NCBI GenBank assembly: GCA_965197575.1
Contig: OZ240214.1
Coordinates: forward strand, 2,294,001 to 2,358,000
Length of the DNA stretch: 64,000 nt
DNA from: VXOI01 sp965197575
Lineage (GTDB): Bacteria > Chloroflexota > Dehalococcoidia > Lucifugimonadales > UBA3495
Direction: 5' to 3'
Part shown: positions 57,878 to 64,000 of the stretch, one piece after another
How the letters are laid out: every line of letters begins with the position of its first letter
Numbering within the stretch: position 1 is the stretch's first letter
Position numbers and translations under genes: made by a program
The notes under the pieces: model-generated
The model's input: the letters and a program-made list of their open reading frames with translations, nothing else
Database searches by the model: none
What the model was told of the DNA's origin: nothing

Positions 57878-58696
57878 TTACGCCGGTTTGCGGGCGGTCA
57901 CCTTGAAGCTGGCGGTGTTGGTAGGGACTCTCTCGTCGTCTTCGTCGCGGAACTTGTACTCTTCGTCCTCAATCTCGATGTCCCGGAAGCCGGCCTTTTC
58001 CAGCCGCCCGAGGTAGACCTCGTGGTACTCCGCGCCCGCGGTGCAGGAGACCCAGGACTCGGCATCGGTGACCGCCGGGCCTTCGGGGGTGAGGGCCACC
58101 ACGTCCGACAGATGGATGCGCCCGCCGGGGGCCAGCACCCGGAAGCTCTCGGCGAACACGGCGTCCTTGTCGGGGGACAGGCAGACGACGCAGTTGGAAA
58201 TGATCACGTCGTAGGAGTTGTTGGGCAGGGGCATGGCCTCCATTTCGCCCTGCACGAACTCCACGTTGGCTATCCCGAGGTTGCCCTGGTTCTTGCGGGC
58301 CAGTTCCAGCATGGCCGGGGTCATGTCCAGCCCGGTGACGCGCCCGGTCTCGCCGACCTCGCGGGCCGCCAGGAAGCAGTCGATGCCGCCGCCGGATCCC
58401 AGGTCCAGCACCCGCTCCCCCGGCTTCAGCCCGGCCAGCGCGGTGGGGTTGCCGCAACCGGCCGAGGCGGCGATGGACTCGGTGGGCAGCCCGGCCAACT
58501 GCCCGCCGCTGTAGAGCCTCATGGCGTGGTCGAGGTCCTCGGGGCCGCAGCAGGCGGCGGTCTCGCAGCCGCAGCCGTCGGAGTGGGCGTGATCCGCGGC
58601 GGCTGCCGGGACCGGTGATAGCTCTATGACCCGCTGGGCTCGGGCGCCGTAGCGCTCCCGGACCAGTTCCTTGATCTCGTTGTTGTTCGTCGTCAT
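57878..58696 (-). CDS. arsM: Arsenite S-adenosylmethionine methyltransferase ArsM
   Basis: 272 residues. SAM motif VLDLGSGGGIDC near 96-107. The conserved arsenite-binding cysteines of ArsM are present: Cys in GGGIDCFLAA near 107, Cys in ISNCVVCLSPDK near 158, and Cys in WVSCTAGAEY near 209. An extra Cys/His group GCGCETAACC near 41-50 precedes the domain. It methylates As(III) to volatile or less toxic forms. ATG 58696 has AGGAGG upstream; the open frame goes further back without support. It lies 35 kb from the arsR-channel operon, alone on its strand; an arsR-like operator is not evident before it. Confidence 0.92.
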   Translation of the reverse strand: MTTNNNEIKELVRERYGARAQRVIELSPVPAAAADHAHSDGCGCETAACCGPEDLDHAMRLYSGGQLAGLPTESIAASAGCGNPTALAGLKPGERVLDLGSGGGIDCFLAAREVGETGRVTGLDMTPAMLELARKNQGNLGIANVEFVQGEMEAMPLPNNSYDVIISNCVVCLSPDKDAVFAESFRVLAPGGRIHLSDVVALTPEGPAVTDAESWVSCTAGAEYHEVYLGRLEKAGFRDIEIEDEEYKFRDEDDERVPTNTASFKVTARKPA

Positions 58697-58762
58697 TGTT
58701 TTTCTACCTCCTTTTGCATCAACGGGATGTATCATCGGGAACGGCATTTCCCGTCTTGCGCG

Positions 58763-59137
58763 CTACTTTGGGCCAGGCGTCGCAGCTGTTCCACTGCGGG
58801 ACGGAGGCGGCTCATCAAAAGCCTCGCCCCTGATTAGGGCTTCGTCGCGACGCCTAATCCAGTCCTCCCATTGGCCGTCGCGTTCTTGCCGCCCTTCTTG
58901 CCGCCCTTCTTTACGGCCCTCTTCACGCGCCTTGTCTTCTATTTTCTTTTGGATCATCCAAGCTAGCATGAATCCCTCCACCAGGATTGCTGCGAACAGG
59001 GCTATGCCGAAGGACCCGCCGACCACGTCCGCCAGAGTGGATATCCAATTGTCCGAGCGCCATGCGTCCAGCCCAAGCCATATGAATAAGGATAACCCAA
59101 TGCAACAAAGAACATAAATCGAGCCGTATACGACCCC
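58763..59137 (-). pseudogene. Membrane/coiled-coil protein gene apparently cut at its 5' end by an IS630 insertion
   Basis: An open frame reads from the IS edge: VVYGSIYVLCCIGLSLFIWL, then a polar turn, then a second hydrophobic segment SFGIALFAAILVEGFMLAWM, then a charged tail DKAREEGRKEGRQEGRQER. It runs into the insertion boundary at the TA 59138-59139 with no ATG between, so the start and promoter seem to be lost. A GTG at 59026 could give an 87-residue remnant. Joined across the excised IS, the frame stays open for about 20 more codons on the far side, which supports disruption. Original function unknown. Confidence 0.5.
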
Positions 59138-59147
59138 TAGTACCGTT

Positions 59148-59843
59148 TCAATTTAATCCTGATGGATATACATGTTGGAGTTTACTGCGGGCGTCTTGAG
59201 TGGAGAACCGCCAGTCTATGACGGCGCCAGCATCGTTGCGCTCGCGTTCGAGGGCGGCGACCTCCTGCCGCAGCAGCACTTCATCGCCGACCCGGCGGTT
59301 CAGACACTGTCTGCTGAAGACGCTCAACTCGATCTCGGCCATGTTCAGCCAGCTTCCATGCACGGGAGTGTGGTGCAGCTCCAAGCGCTTGGCTATACGA
59401 CGCGCTTCGGACGCTCCAAATGCTTCGTAGAGCGAGCCCAACTTGTGCGTATTGAGATTGTCCAACACCAGCCGGACCACCCTGGCGTGGGGGTACGCCT
59501 GGTCAACCAGCCAGCGCATCTGGTGAGCAAAGTCCACCGCAGTGCGGCGCCCGGTCACTTCGGCATGTCTCCATCCGCCCTTCGGTTCACAGAACATGAA
59601 CAGGTTTCGGGTACCGTTTCGCTGGTACTCGGTGTCATAGCGTTCCACCCGTCCGGGCTTGGCCTTGATGGGCGGCCTCACGTCCTCGATCAACTGCTTG
59701 GAGGTCTCGTCGAAACACACCACCGGACGCTCCGGGTCGTAGTCTTCGTGGTACAGGTCCAGCACATCCTCCATCCGGGCCACGAACTCCCCGCTCACCT
59801 TGGGGATGCACCACTCTTTCTTCTTCCATGGTTTGAGTTCGTT
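59148..59843 (-). CDS. IS630 transposase orfB (DDE catalytic part), copy 1
   Basis: The catalytic half reached by a -1 shift from orfA: after the shift it reads NELKPWKKKEW, then EFVARMEDVLDLY. The DDE triad is Asp in VVCFDE, Asp in RLVLDNLNTH and Glu in NMAEIELSVF. The frame has GTG 59798 as a possible independent start just where orfA ends, but family transposases carry the ELKPWKKKEW segment, so frameshift fusion is more likely. Stop at 59148, 8 bases inside the IS end. All catalytic residues intact. Confidence 0.88.
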   Translation of the reverse strand, partial: NELKPWKKKEWCIPKVSGEFVARMEDVLDLYHEDYDPERPVVCFDETSKQLIEDVRPPIKAKPGRVERYDTEYQRNGTRNLFMFCEPKGGWRHAEVTGRRTAVDFAHQMRWLVDQAYPHARVVRLVLDNLNTHKLGSLYEAFGASEARRIAKRLELHHTPVHGSWLNMAEIELSVFSRQCLNRRVGDEVLLRQEVAALERERNDAGAVIDWRFSTQDARSKLQHVYPSGLN

Positions 59844-60265
59844 TTTTTGAGTATCTGGCGCACCGTCTCCAGGGATATGCTCCCGGCAAACTCCATCGCC
59901 ACCACCTTGTCAGCAAGTAGCTGGAGCGTCCAGTGCGCGTGTCCTTCGGGCGCATTGCTGCACGCGATGGCGACGAGGTGCGCCTCCTGTCTGCCGCTCA
60001 GCTTGCGCTCACGGCCTGACCGTGGCCGGTCGTTGATTGCGGCTTCCACCCCCTCCTCGACGAACCGTCTGCGCACTCTGGCAACAGTGGCGGCGTTGAG
60101 CGAAACCGCCTCAGCTACCTCGCGGTCTGCGAGTCCTTCGTCAGCTTTCAACAGCGCAAGGGCCCGCTTTACCGTGCGGGCCAACGGCTTGCCACGGCCG
60201 GATGTTTCAATCAGAGCGGAGCGTTCGGATTGGGTCAGTTCGACTTTGTATTTGGAGACAGGCAT
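59795..60265 (-). CDS. IS630 transposase orfA (helix-turn-helix part), copy 1
   Basis: 156 residues in zero frame. Paired helix-turn-helix DNA-binding region: ADREVAEAVSLNAATVARVR and RRFVEEGVEAAINDRPRSGR, then SGRQEAHLVAIACS. After the A7 run at 59842-59848 the zero frame gives a short non-conserved tail (NSNHGRRKSGASPR) and stops, while the -1 frame enters the catalytic domain. It binds the terminal repeats. Confidence 0.88.
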   Translation of the reverse strand: MPVSKYKVELTQSERSALIETSGRGKPLARTVKRALALLKADEGLADREVAEAVSLNAATVARVRRRFVEEGVEAAINDRPRSGRERKLSGRQEAHLVAIACSNAPEGHAHWTLQLLADKVVAMEFAGSISLETVRQILKKTNSNHGRRKSGASPR

Positions 60266-60346
60266 GTCAGGTACGGCCTCGCTAAAGGATTTTACCCAAG
60301 CCTACCTGATCTTCTTTATGATTGTAAGACTTTCTGGAAACGGTAC

Positions 60347-60496
60347 TAAACCAATACCAAGGTGGGATGTGCATTTCGGGGGTCTTGAAGACGACCTAAA
60401 GGACTCCACGGCACTTCATCTCACCTTTACGTCCCAACTGGGGGCGACCGACAGTGCGGTCTAGCGATATGTACATTTCACCTTGGCTTTAGTTTA
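60347..60496. other. 150-base spacer between the two IS630 copies
   Basis: No gene or RNA recognised. Presumably the original chromosomal sequence upstream of the interrupted membrane-protein gene; its far end carries the TA target of copy 2. Confidence 0.5.
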
Positions 60497-60504
60497 GTAC
60501 CGTT

Positions 60505-61200
60505 TCAATTTAATCCTGATGGATAGATATGTTGGAGTTTACTGCGGGCGTCTTGAGTGGAGAACCGCCAGTCTATGACGGCGCCAGCATCGTTGCGCTC
60601 GCGTTCGAGGGCGGCAACCTCCTGCCGCAGCAGCACTTCATCGCCGACCCGGCGGTTCAGACACTGTCTGCTGAAGACGCTCAACTCGATCTCGGCCATG
60701 TTCAGCCAGCTTCCATGGGTGGGAGTGTGGTGCAGCTCCAGACGCTTGGCTATACGACGCGCTTCGGACGCTCCAAATGCTTCGTAGAGCGAGCCGGGCT
60801 TGTGGGTGTTGAGATTGTCCAACACCAGCCGGACGACCCTGGCGTGGGGGTACGCCTGGTCAACCAGCCAGCGCATCTGGTGAGCAAAGTCCACAGCAGT
60901 GCGGCGCCCGGTCACTTCGACGTGTCTCCATCCGCCCTTCGGTTCACAGAACATGAACAGGTTCCGGGTCCCGTTTCGCTGGTACTCGGTGTCATAGCGC
61001 TCCACCCGTCCGGGGGCGGCCTTGATGGGAGGCCGCCCATCCTCGAGCAACTGCTTGGAGGACTCGTCAAAACACACCACCGGCCGCTCCGGGTCGTACT
61101 CTTCGTGATAAAGGTCCAGCACATCCTCCATCCGGGCCACGAACTCCCCGCTCAGCTTGGGGATGCGCCATTCCTTTTTCTTCCACGGCTTGAGTTCGTT
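60505..61200 (-). CDS. IS630 transposase orfB (DDE catalytic part), copy 2
   Basis: Read after the -1 shift at the A7 run 61199-61205: NELKPWKKKEWRIPKLSGEF then the catalytic domain. Triad residues are in VVCFDE, RLVLDNLNTH and NMAEIELSVF, all intact. The open frame extends upstream to 61320, but that part overlaps orfA and is not conserved protein. No stop or deletion, so this copy may be active. Confidence 0.87.
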   Translation of the reverse strand, partial: NELKPWKKKEWRIPKLSGEFVARMEDVLDLYHEEYDPERPVVCFDESSKQLLEDGRPPIKAAPGRVERYDTEYQRNGTRNLFMFCEPKGGWRHVEVTGRRTAVDFAHQMRWLVDQAYPHARVVRLVLDNLNTHKPGSLYEAFGASEARRIAKRLELHHTPTHGSWLNMAEIELSVFSRQCLNRRVGDEVLLRQEVAALERERNDAGAVIDWRFSTQDARSKLQHIYPSGLN

Positions 61201-61622
61201 TTTTTGAGTATCTGGCGCACCGTCTCCAGGGAGATGCTCCCGGCAAACTCCATCGCCACTACCTTGTCCGCCAGCAGATGGAGCGTCCAGTTTACATGTC
61301 CTTCGGGTGGACTGCTGCACGCGATGGCGACGAGGTGCGCCTCCTGTCTGCCGCTCAGCTTGCGCTCACGGCCTGACCGTGGCCGGTCGTTGATTGCGGC
61401 TTCCAGCCCCTCCTCGACGAACCGTCTGCGCACTCTGGCAACAGTGGCGGCGCTGAGCGAAACCGCCTCAGCCGCCTCACGGTCTAAGAGTCCTTCGTCA
61501 GCTTTCAACAGCGCAAGGGCCCGCTTTACCGTGCGGGCCAACGGCTTGCCACGGCCGGATGTTTCAATCAGAGCGAAGCGTTCGGATTGGGTCAGTTCGA
61601 CTTTGTATTTGGAGACAGGCAT
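61152..61622 (-). CDS. IS630 transposase orfA (helix-turn-helix part), copy 2
   Basis: 156 residues, same layout as copy 1: DREAAEAVSLSAATVARVRR helix-turn-helix and RRFVEEGLEAAINDRPRSGR. The zero frame ends shortly after the A7 run, with tail NSSRGRKRNGASPS. Start ATG 61622 opens MPVSKYKVELTQSER. Confidence 0.87.
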   Translation of the reverse strand: MPVSKYKVELTQSERFALIETSGRGKPLARTVKRALALLKADEGLLDREAAEAVSLSAATVARVRRRFVEEGLEAAINDRPRSGRERKLSGRQEAHLVAIACSSPPEGHVNWTLHLLADKVVAMEFAGSISLETVRQILKKTNSSRGRKRNGASPS

Positions 61623-61965
61623 ATCAGGTACGGCCTCGCTAAAGGATTTTACTCAAGCCTACCTGATCTCCCTTATGATTGTAAGACTTTCTGGAAACGG
61701 TACTAGTATGCCTCGGCCAATGGAGTACACGCTGTTTCAGAGGTTGCCAGACGGTGAAGTTGCAAACATAACTATATGCACCCTGATGGTATCAAAGTAC
61801 GTCAAATTGCTGCAATCTTGAAGTTGAGCCTAAGCCGGAATCCGAGTATTGCGATTTTCTCCGCACAGCGGTTATGCGTTAGAATGTTCTTCAGGGTTCA
61901 GGCTGTCTCCCTGGCATGATATGGAATAGTTGATCGACGGCCTACTCTCGAACAGGTGAAAGCGC

Positions 61966-63066
61966 ATGAAAATCGCCGAATTCCAGACGCGGGTCCTGCT
62001 CACTCCGGCTGACGATCCGCTGGCCAACAGCCTGCCCGACACCGGAGCGAAGCGCGCCTTCATTACCCTGGAGATGACCACCGACGAAGGCATCGAGGGC
62101 ATCGGGCTGACTTTCATTCCCGCCCTCCACGCCAGCCCGTTATTGCCGGCCTTGAAGTCGTCGGTCGACGCCCTAGCCGGTCTTACGGTGGGCGAGGACC
62201 CGATGGAAATCGAGGCCATCGTCGAGCGTCTCAAAGAGGCCACCAGCGGGGCCGGGCCGGGTGGCGTGCTCAGCCTGGCGCTGGCGGCGGTGGACATGGC
62301 ATTGTGGGACATCAAGGGCAAGGCACTGGACCAGTCGGTCTGCTCGCTGCTGGGCGGCTACCGCAAGAGTGTGCCCACCTATGCCAGCGGCGCGCTGATG
62401 CGCCCGGTGAACGTGGAGCGGCTGGCCGAGATCGGCCCGATGCTGGTGGAGCAGGGCTTCCGGCAGATGAAGACCCAGATGGGAGCCGAACCCACCGCCG
62501 GGCGGGAGGTGGAGCGCATCCGGGTGTTGCGAGACGCTGTGGGCGACGACATTGACCTGATGTGCGACATCAACCAGCTCTGGAGCGTGAACCGGGCCAT
62601 CGACATCGGCCGCCGCGTGGAGGACTACCACCTGTTCTGGCTGGAGGACGTGGTGGCCCACGACGACTATCAAGGGCTGGCCAAGGTGGCCGACGCCCTG
62701 TACACGCCCATCTGCGCCGGGGAGTACGTCTACGGAATCAACCCGTTCCGCCAGTTGATCGAACACGGCTCGGTGGACATCGTGATGATCGACCTGCTGC
62801 GGGTTGGCGGCATCACGCCGTGGCGCAAGGCCGCGGCAATGGCCGAGGCGTTCAACATGCCGGTGGTCAGTCACCTGGTGCCGGAGGTCCACATCCAACT
62901 GATGGCCGCCATCCCCAACGGCCTGACGGTAGAATACATGCCCTGGACCCTGAAGCTCTTCGAGGAGACCCCTCGCTTCGCCAACGGCAGCCTGGAAGTC
63001 CCCGACAAACCTGGCCTAGGCCTGGCCTTCGATCAGGAAACCTTGGACCACTACGCCGTTTCTTAA
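61966..63066 (+). CDS. Mandelate racemase / muconate lactonizing enzyme family (enolase superfamily) protein
   Basis: 366 residues. N-terminal capping domain to about 120, then the barrel. Metal ligands: Asp in LMCDINQLW near 203, Glu in FWLEDVVAH near 228 and Glu in CAGEYVYG near 254. The general base side shows MKTQMG where the MR group usually has KxK, so the second Lys is Gln. SHLVPEVH near 307 supplies the His. It likely acts on a sugar acid or related carboxylate by dehydration or racemisation. ATG 61966 is the start; a TAGAAT near 61880 is a possible -10. Confidence 0.92.
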   Translation: MKIAEFQTRVLLTPADDPLANSLPDTGAKRAFITLEMTTDEGIEGIGLTFIPALHASPLLPALKSSVDALAGLTVGEDPMEIEAIVERLKEATSGAGPGGVLSLALAAVDMALWDIKGKALDQSVCSLLGGYRKSVPTYASGALMRPVNVERLAEIGPMLVEQGFRQMKTQMGAEPTAGREVERIRVLRDAVGDDIDLMCDINQLWSVNRAIDIGRRVEDYHLFWLEDVVAHDDYQGLAKVADALYTPICAGEYVYGINPFRQLIEHGSVDIVMIDLLRVGGITPWRKAAAMAEAFNMPVVSHLVPEVHIQLMAAIPNGLTVEYMPWTLKLFEETPRFANGSLEVPDKPGLGLAFDQETLDHYAVS

Positions 63067-63069
63067 TTC

Positions 63070-63099
63070 AACACAGAGGACGCGGAGACCACAGAGATT
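63070..63099. repeat. Dispersed short intergenic repeat, copy 7
   Basis: Reads AACACAGAGGACGCGGAGAC then CACAGAGATT, in the 59-base gap between the enolase-superfamily gene and the NIPSNAP-like gene. Confidence 0.55.
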
Positions 63100-63125
63100 T
63101 ATCACTGATATTTGGAGGACTACAA

Positions 63126-63437
63126 ATGGTTTCTCAGCTACGGACCTATACCATCAACCGGGGCATGATGGACGCTTGGCTCAAGGTGTTCGACGAGGAG
63201 ATCCGCCCGATTCACGACAAGATCGGGATGCCCATCTCGGCCACCTGGGTGAACGCCGACCGCAACGAGTTCATCTGGATTCGCAGCTTCAACAGCGCCG
63301 AGGAAATCGCGGAGAAGGAAGCGGCCTACTTCGCCTCCGACGAGCGCCGGGCCCTGGGCGACAGGCCCACCAGCCACATCGCCAAGATCGAAGTGAAGGT
63401 CATCGAGCAGGTGCTGACCCCCGCCGGGGTCGCCTAA
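63126..63437 (+). CDS. NIPSNAP-family small protein
   Basis: 103 residues, dimeric alpha-beta barrel type. RTYTINRGMMDAWLKVFDEE at the N-terminus and GMPISATWVN ... IWIRSF in the middle match NIPSNAP. GGAGG at 63114-63118 sets ATG 63126. The open frame extends upstream through the end of the enolase gene without support. Cotranscription with the enolase-superfamily gene is likely; members often sit beside catabolic enzymes, with no firm activity. Confidence 0.85.
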   Translation: MVSQLRTYTINRGMMDAWLKVFDEEIRPIHDKIGMPISATWVNADRNEFIWIRSFNSAEEIAEKEAAYFASDERRALGDRPTSHIAKIEVKVIEQVLTPAGVA

Positions 63438-63458
63438 AAATCACATCGGGCGTTCACG

Positions 63459-64000
63459 ATGCCCATAGTCCGTAACACGGTAAACCCGGACTGGTTCAAT
63501 TGCGAACTGGAGTTGCCCTACCAACTGAGGATAGACGACTTCAGGTTGGCGATCGCGGACGTGTACGACTTCTTCTTCGACGTGAACGAGCAACTGACCG
63601 CGAAAGGGCTGCGCCGATTGGACGATATGTTGCGCCCGGCAATTATGTCGGGTGTGCTGTCGGATATGCTTACCGCTAGCCTGGCCAGTCATTCGCGGTC
63701 GCTGGTCGAGAACCGGTATTTCAACGGGCACCCCGACCTGGTCGTAAACGGCGTTTATCGGGACAACGCGGTGCAATCGGGCGAACAGGGCGTCGAGATC
63801 AAGACGACTCGCAACCGCGGTGGGGCCGTGGACACTCACGGAGCCCGAGAGCAGTGGATGTGCGTGTTCGTCTACGAAGTCGACGTGACCACCGAGCCCG
63901 CGGTCGACCGCCGTCCGATGACATTTACCGAAATCTACCTGGGACCGGTGACGTTGGAGGATTTTCGCAGGAATCCTCGGGGAGAACTCGGCACGCGGGC
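63459..64000 (+). CDS. PD-(D/E)XK nuclease, probable restriction endonuclease (truncated by window end)
   Basis: At least 180 residues from ATG 63459, open at the right edge. The nuclease core is visible: FNGHPDLVVNG near 88-98 supplies PD, and GVEIKTTRNRGG near 112-123 the E-x-K. Before it lies a helical region (RLDDMLRPAIMSGVLSDML). The arrangement and the following strand EQWMCVFVYEVD fit type II restriction or related DNA endonucleases. A cognate methyltransferase would be expected just outside the window. The start has no obvious Shine-Dalgarno and lies 21 bases after the NIPSNAP gene. Confidence 0.75.
   Translation, partial: MPIVRNTVNPDWFNCELELPYQLRIDDFRLAIADVYDFFFDVNEQLTAKGLRRLDDMLRPAIMSGVLSDMLTASLASHSRSLVENRYFNGHPDLVVNGVYRDNAVQSGEQGVEIKTTRNRGGAVDTHGAREQWMCVFVYEVDVTTEPAVDRRPMTFTEIYLGPVTLEDFRRNPRGELGTR

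Larger units (their letters stand above)
59138..60348 (-). mobile_element. IS630-family insertion sequence, copy 1
   Basis: 1207 bp from GTACCGTTTC (59140) to GAAACGGTAC (60346), terminal inverted repeats, flanked by TA on both sides (59138-59139 and 60347-60348), the target duplication of the IS630/Tc1 group. Carries two overlapping transposase frames on the minus strand. Same length and orientation as copy 2, from which it differs at many scattered bases. Confidence 0.9.
60495..61705 (-). mobile_element. IS630-family insertion sequence, copy 2
   Basis: 1207 bp from GTACCGTTTC (60497) to GAAACGGTAC (61703), flanked by TA at 60495-60496 and 61704-61705. Same orientation as copy 1. Coding differences include HEEY for HEDY, DESS for DETS and HTPTHGSW for HTPVHGSW, so it is not a fresh duplicate of copy 1. 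Confidence 0.9.

Noticed and set aside
59172..61821. Two 430-residue plus-strand open frames across the IS630 copies
   Set aside because: They are the antisense of the transposase genes; the minus strand shows the DDE motifs and helix-turn-helix.
61708..61821. Short plus-strand frame after IS copy 2 (starts MPRPMEYTLFQRL)
   Set aside because: 37 residues, no ribosome site, no recognisable family; could be a remnant but support is too thin.
1..64000. CRISPR arrays, rRNA and tRNA genes
   Set aside because: No regularly spaced direct repeats and no cloverleaf or rRNA-like segments were found on reading either strand.

Overview
The window is a gene-dense, GC-rich bacterial chromosome segment with about 65 protein genes and two insertion sequences. 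I see no rRNA, tRNA or CRISPR array. Gene content suggests a Chloroflexota bacterium, most likely of the SAR202/Dehalococcoidia type: thiolase-like/DUF35 pairs, an F420-type luciferase-like oxidoreductase, an enolase-superfamily enzyme, amidohydrolases, an unpaired methylmalonyl-CoA mutase large subunit, Rex, and an ImuB/DnaE2 mutasome with a Gram-positive-style LexA box. This placement is inferred from gene content only.

Left part (1-9.9 kb): a hydroxyacid dehydrogenase faces a minus-strand acyl-CoA operon. The operon holds two thiolase-like proteins without the usual nucleophilic Cys, two DUF35 Zn-ribbon/OB-fold partners, a lipoprotein cyclophilin and an enoyl-CoA hydratase, with a HicAB toxin-antitoxin pair inserted. 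A secreted gluzincin-type peptidase, an Ada-type alkylation repair protein and a PaaI-type thioesterase follow.

9.9-14.8 kb: an SOS mutagenesis operon (imuB, a small DUF6504-like gene, dnaE2) behind a promoter carrying a LexA-box-like palindrome. 14.9-20.9 kb: an amidohydrolase, an antitoxin/PIN-toxin pair, a dihydropyrimidinase, then a secreted His/Asp-rich protein with an OmpR/BaeS-type two-component system. 20.9-23.1 kb: an arsenic-type operon of arsR (with a perfect operator palindrome over its promoter), an aquaglyceroporin and a diiron ODP-type metallo-beta-lactamase-fold protein. 23.1-33.2 kb: enoyl-CoA hydratase, an EF-G paralogue, a Uma2 protein, methylmalonyl-CoA mutase, tyrS/ribF, rsmD/coaD and a coiled-coil protein with no ordinary start codon near its Shine-Dalgarno.

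33.4-41.8 kb: a complete F1Fo ATP synthase operon behind a near-consensus promoter, with three extra members: a bifunctional-nuclease-family gene at the front, a 32-residue membrane peptide between atpB and atpE, and a retropepsin-like aspartic protease between atpG and atpD. Rex lies convergent to it. 42.6-53.5 kb: a membrane-bound heterodisulfide-reductase-like Fe-S oxidoreductase operon, a Uma2 protein, a luciferase-like oxidoreductase, an ECF sigma factor overlapping a membrane-anchored VWA protein, an FAH-family hydrolase, a MaoC-like hot-dog protein and a PIG-L deacetylase.

53.6-57.7 kb: a visibly AT-richer minus-strand cluster encodes a LicD-type phosphotransferase with an extra beta-sandwich domain, a CobD/HisC-like PLP enzyme, a LicC-like cytidylyltransferase and a SAM methyltransferase. 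Together these could make and attach phosphoethanolamine or phosphocholine to a surface glycan. Right part: arsenite methyltransferase arsM, two 1207-bp IS630-family copies in direct orientation (each with a predicted -1 frameshift at an A7 run), a membrane-protein gene apparently cut by one of them, an enolase-superfamily enzyme, a NIPSNAP-like protein and, running off the edge, a PD-(D/E)XK nuclease. Short dispersed intergenic repeats recur throughout.
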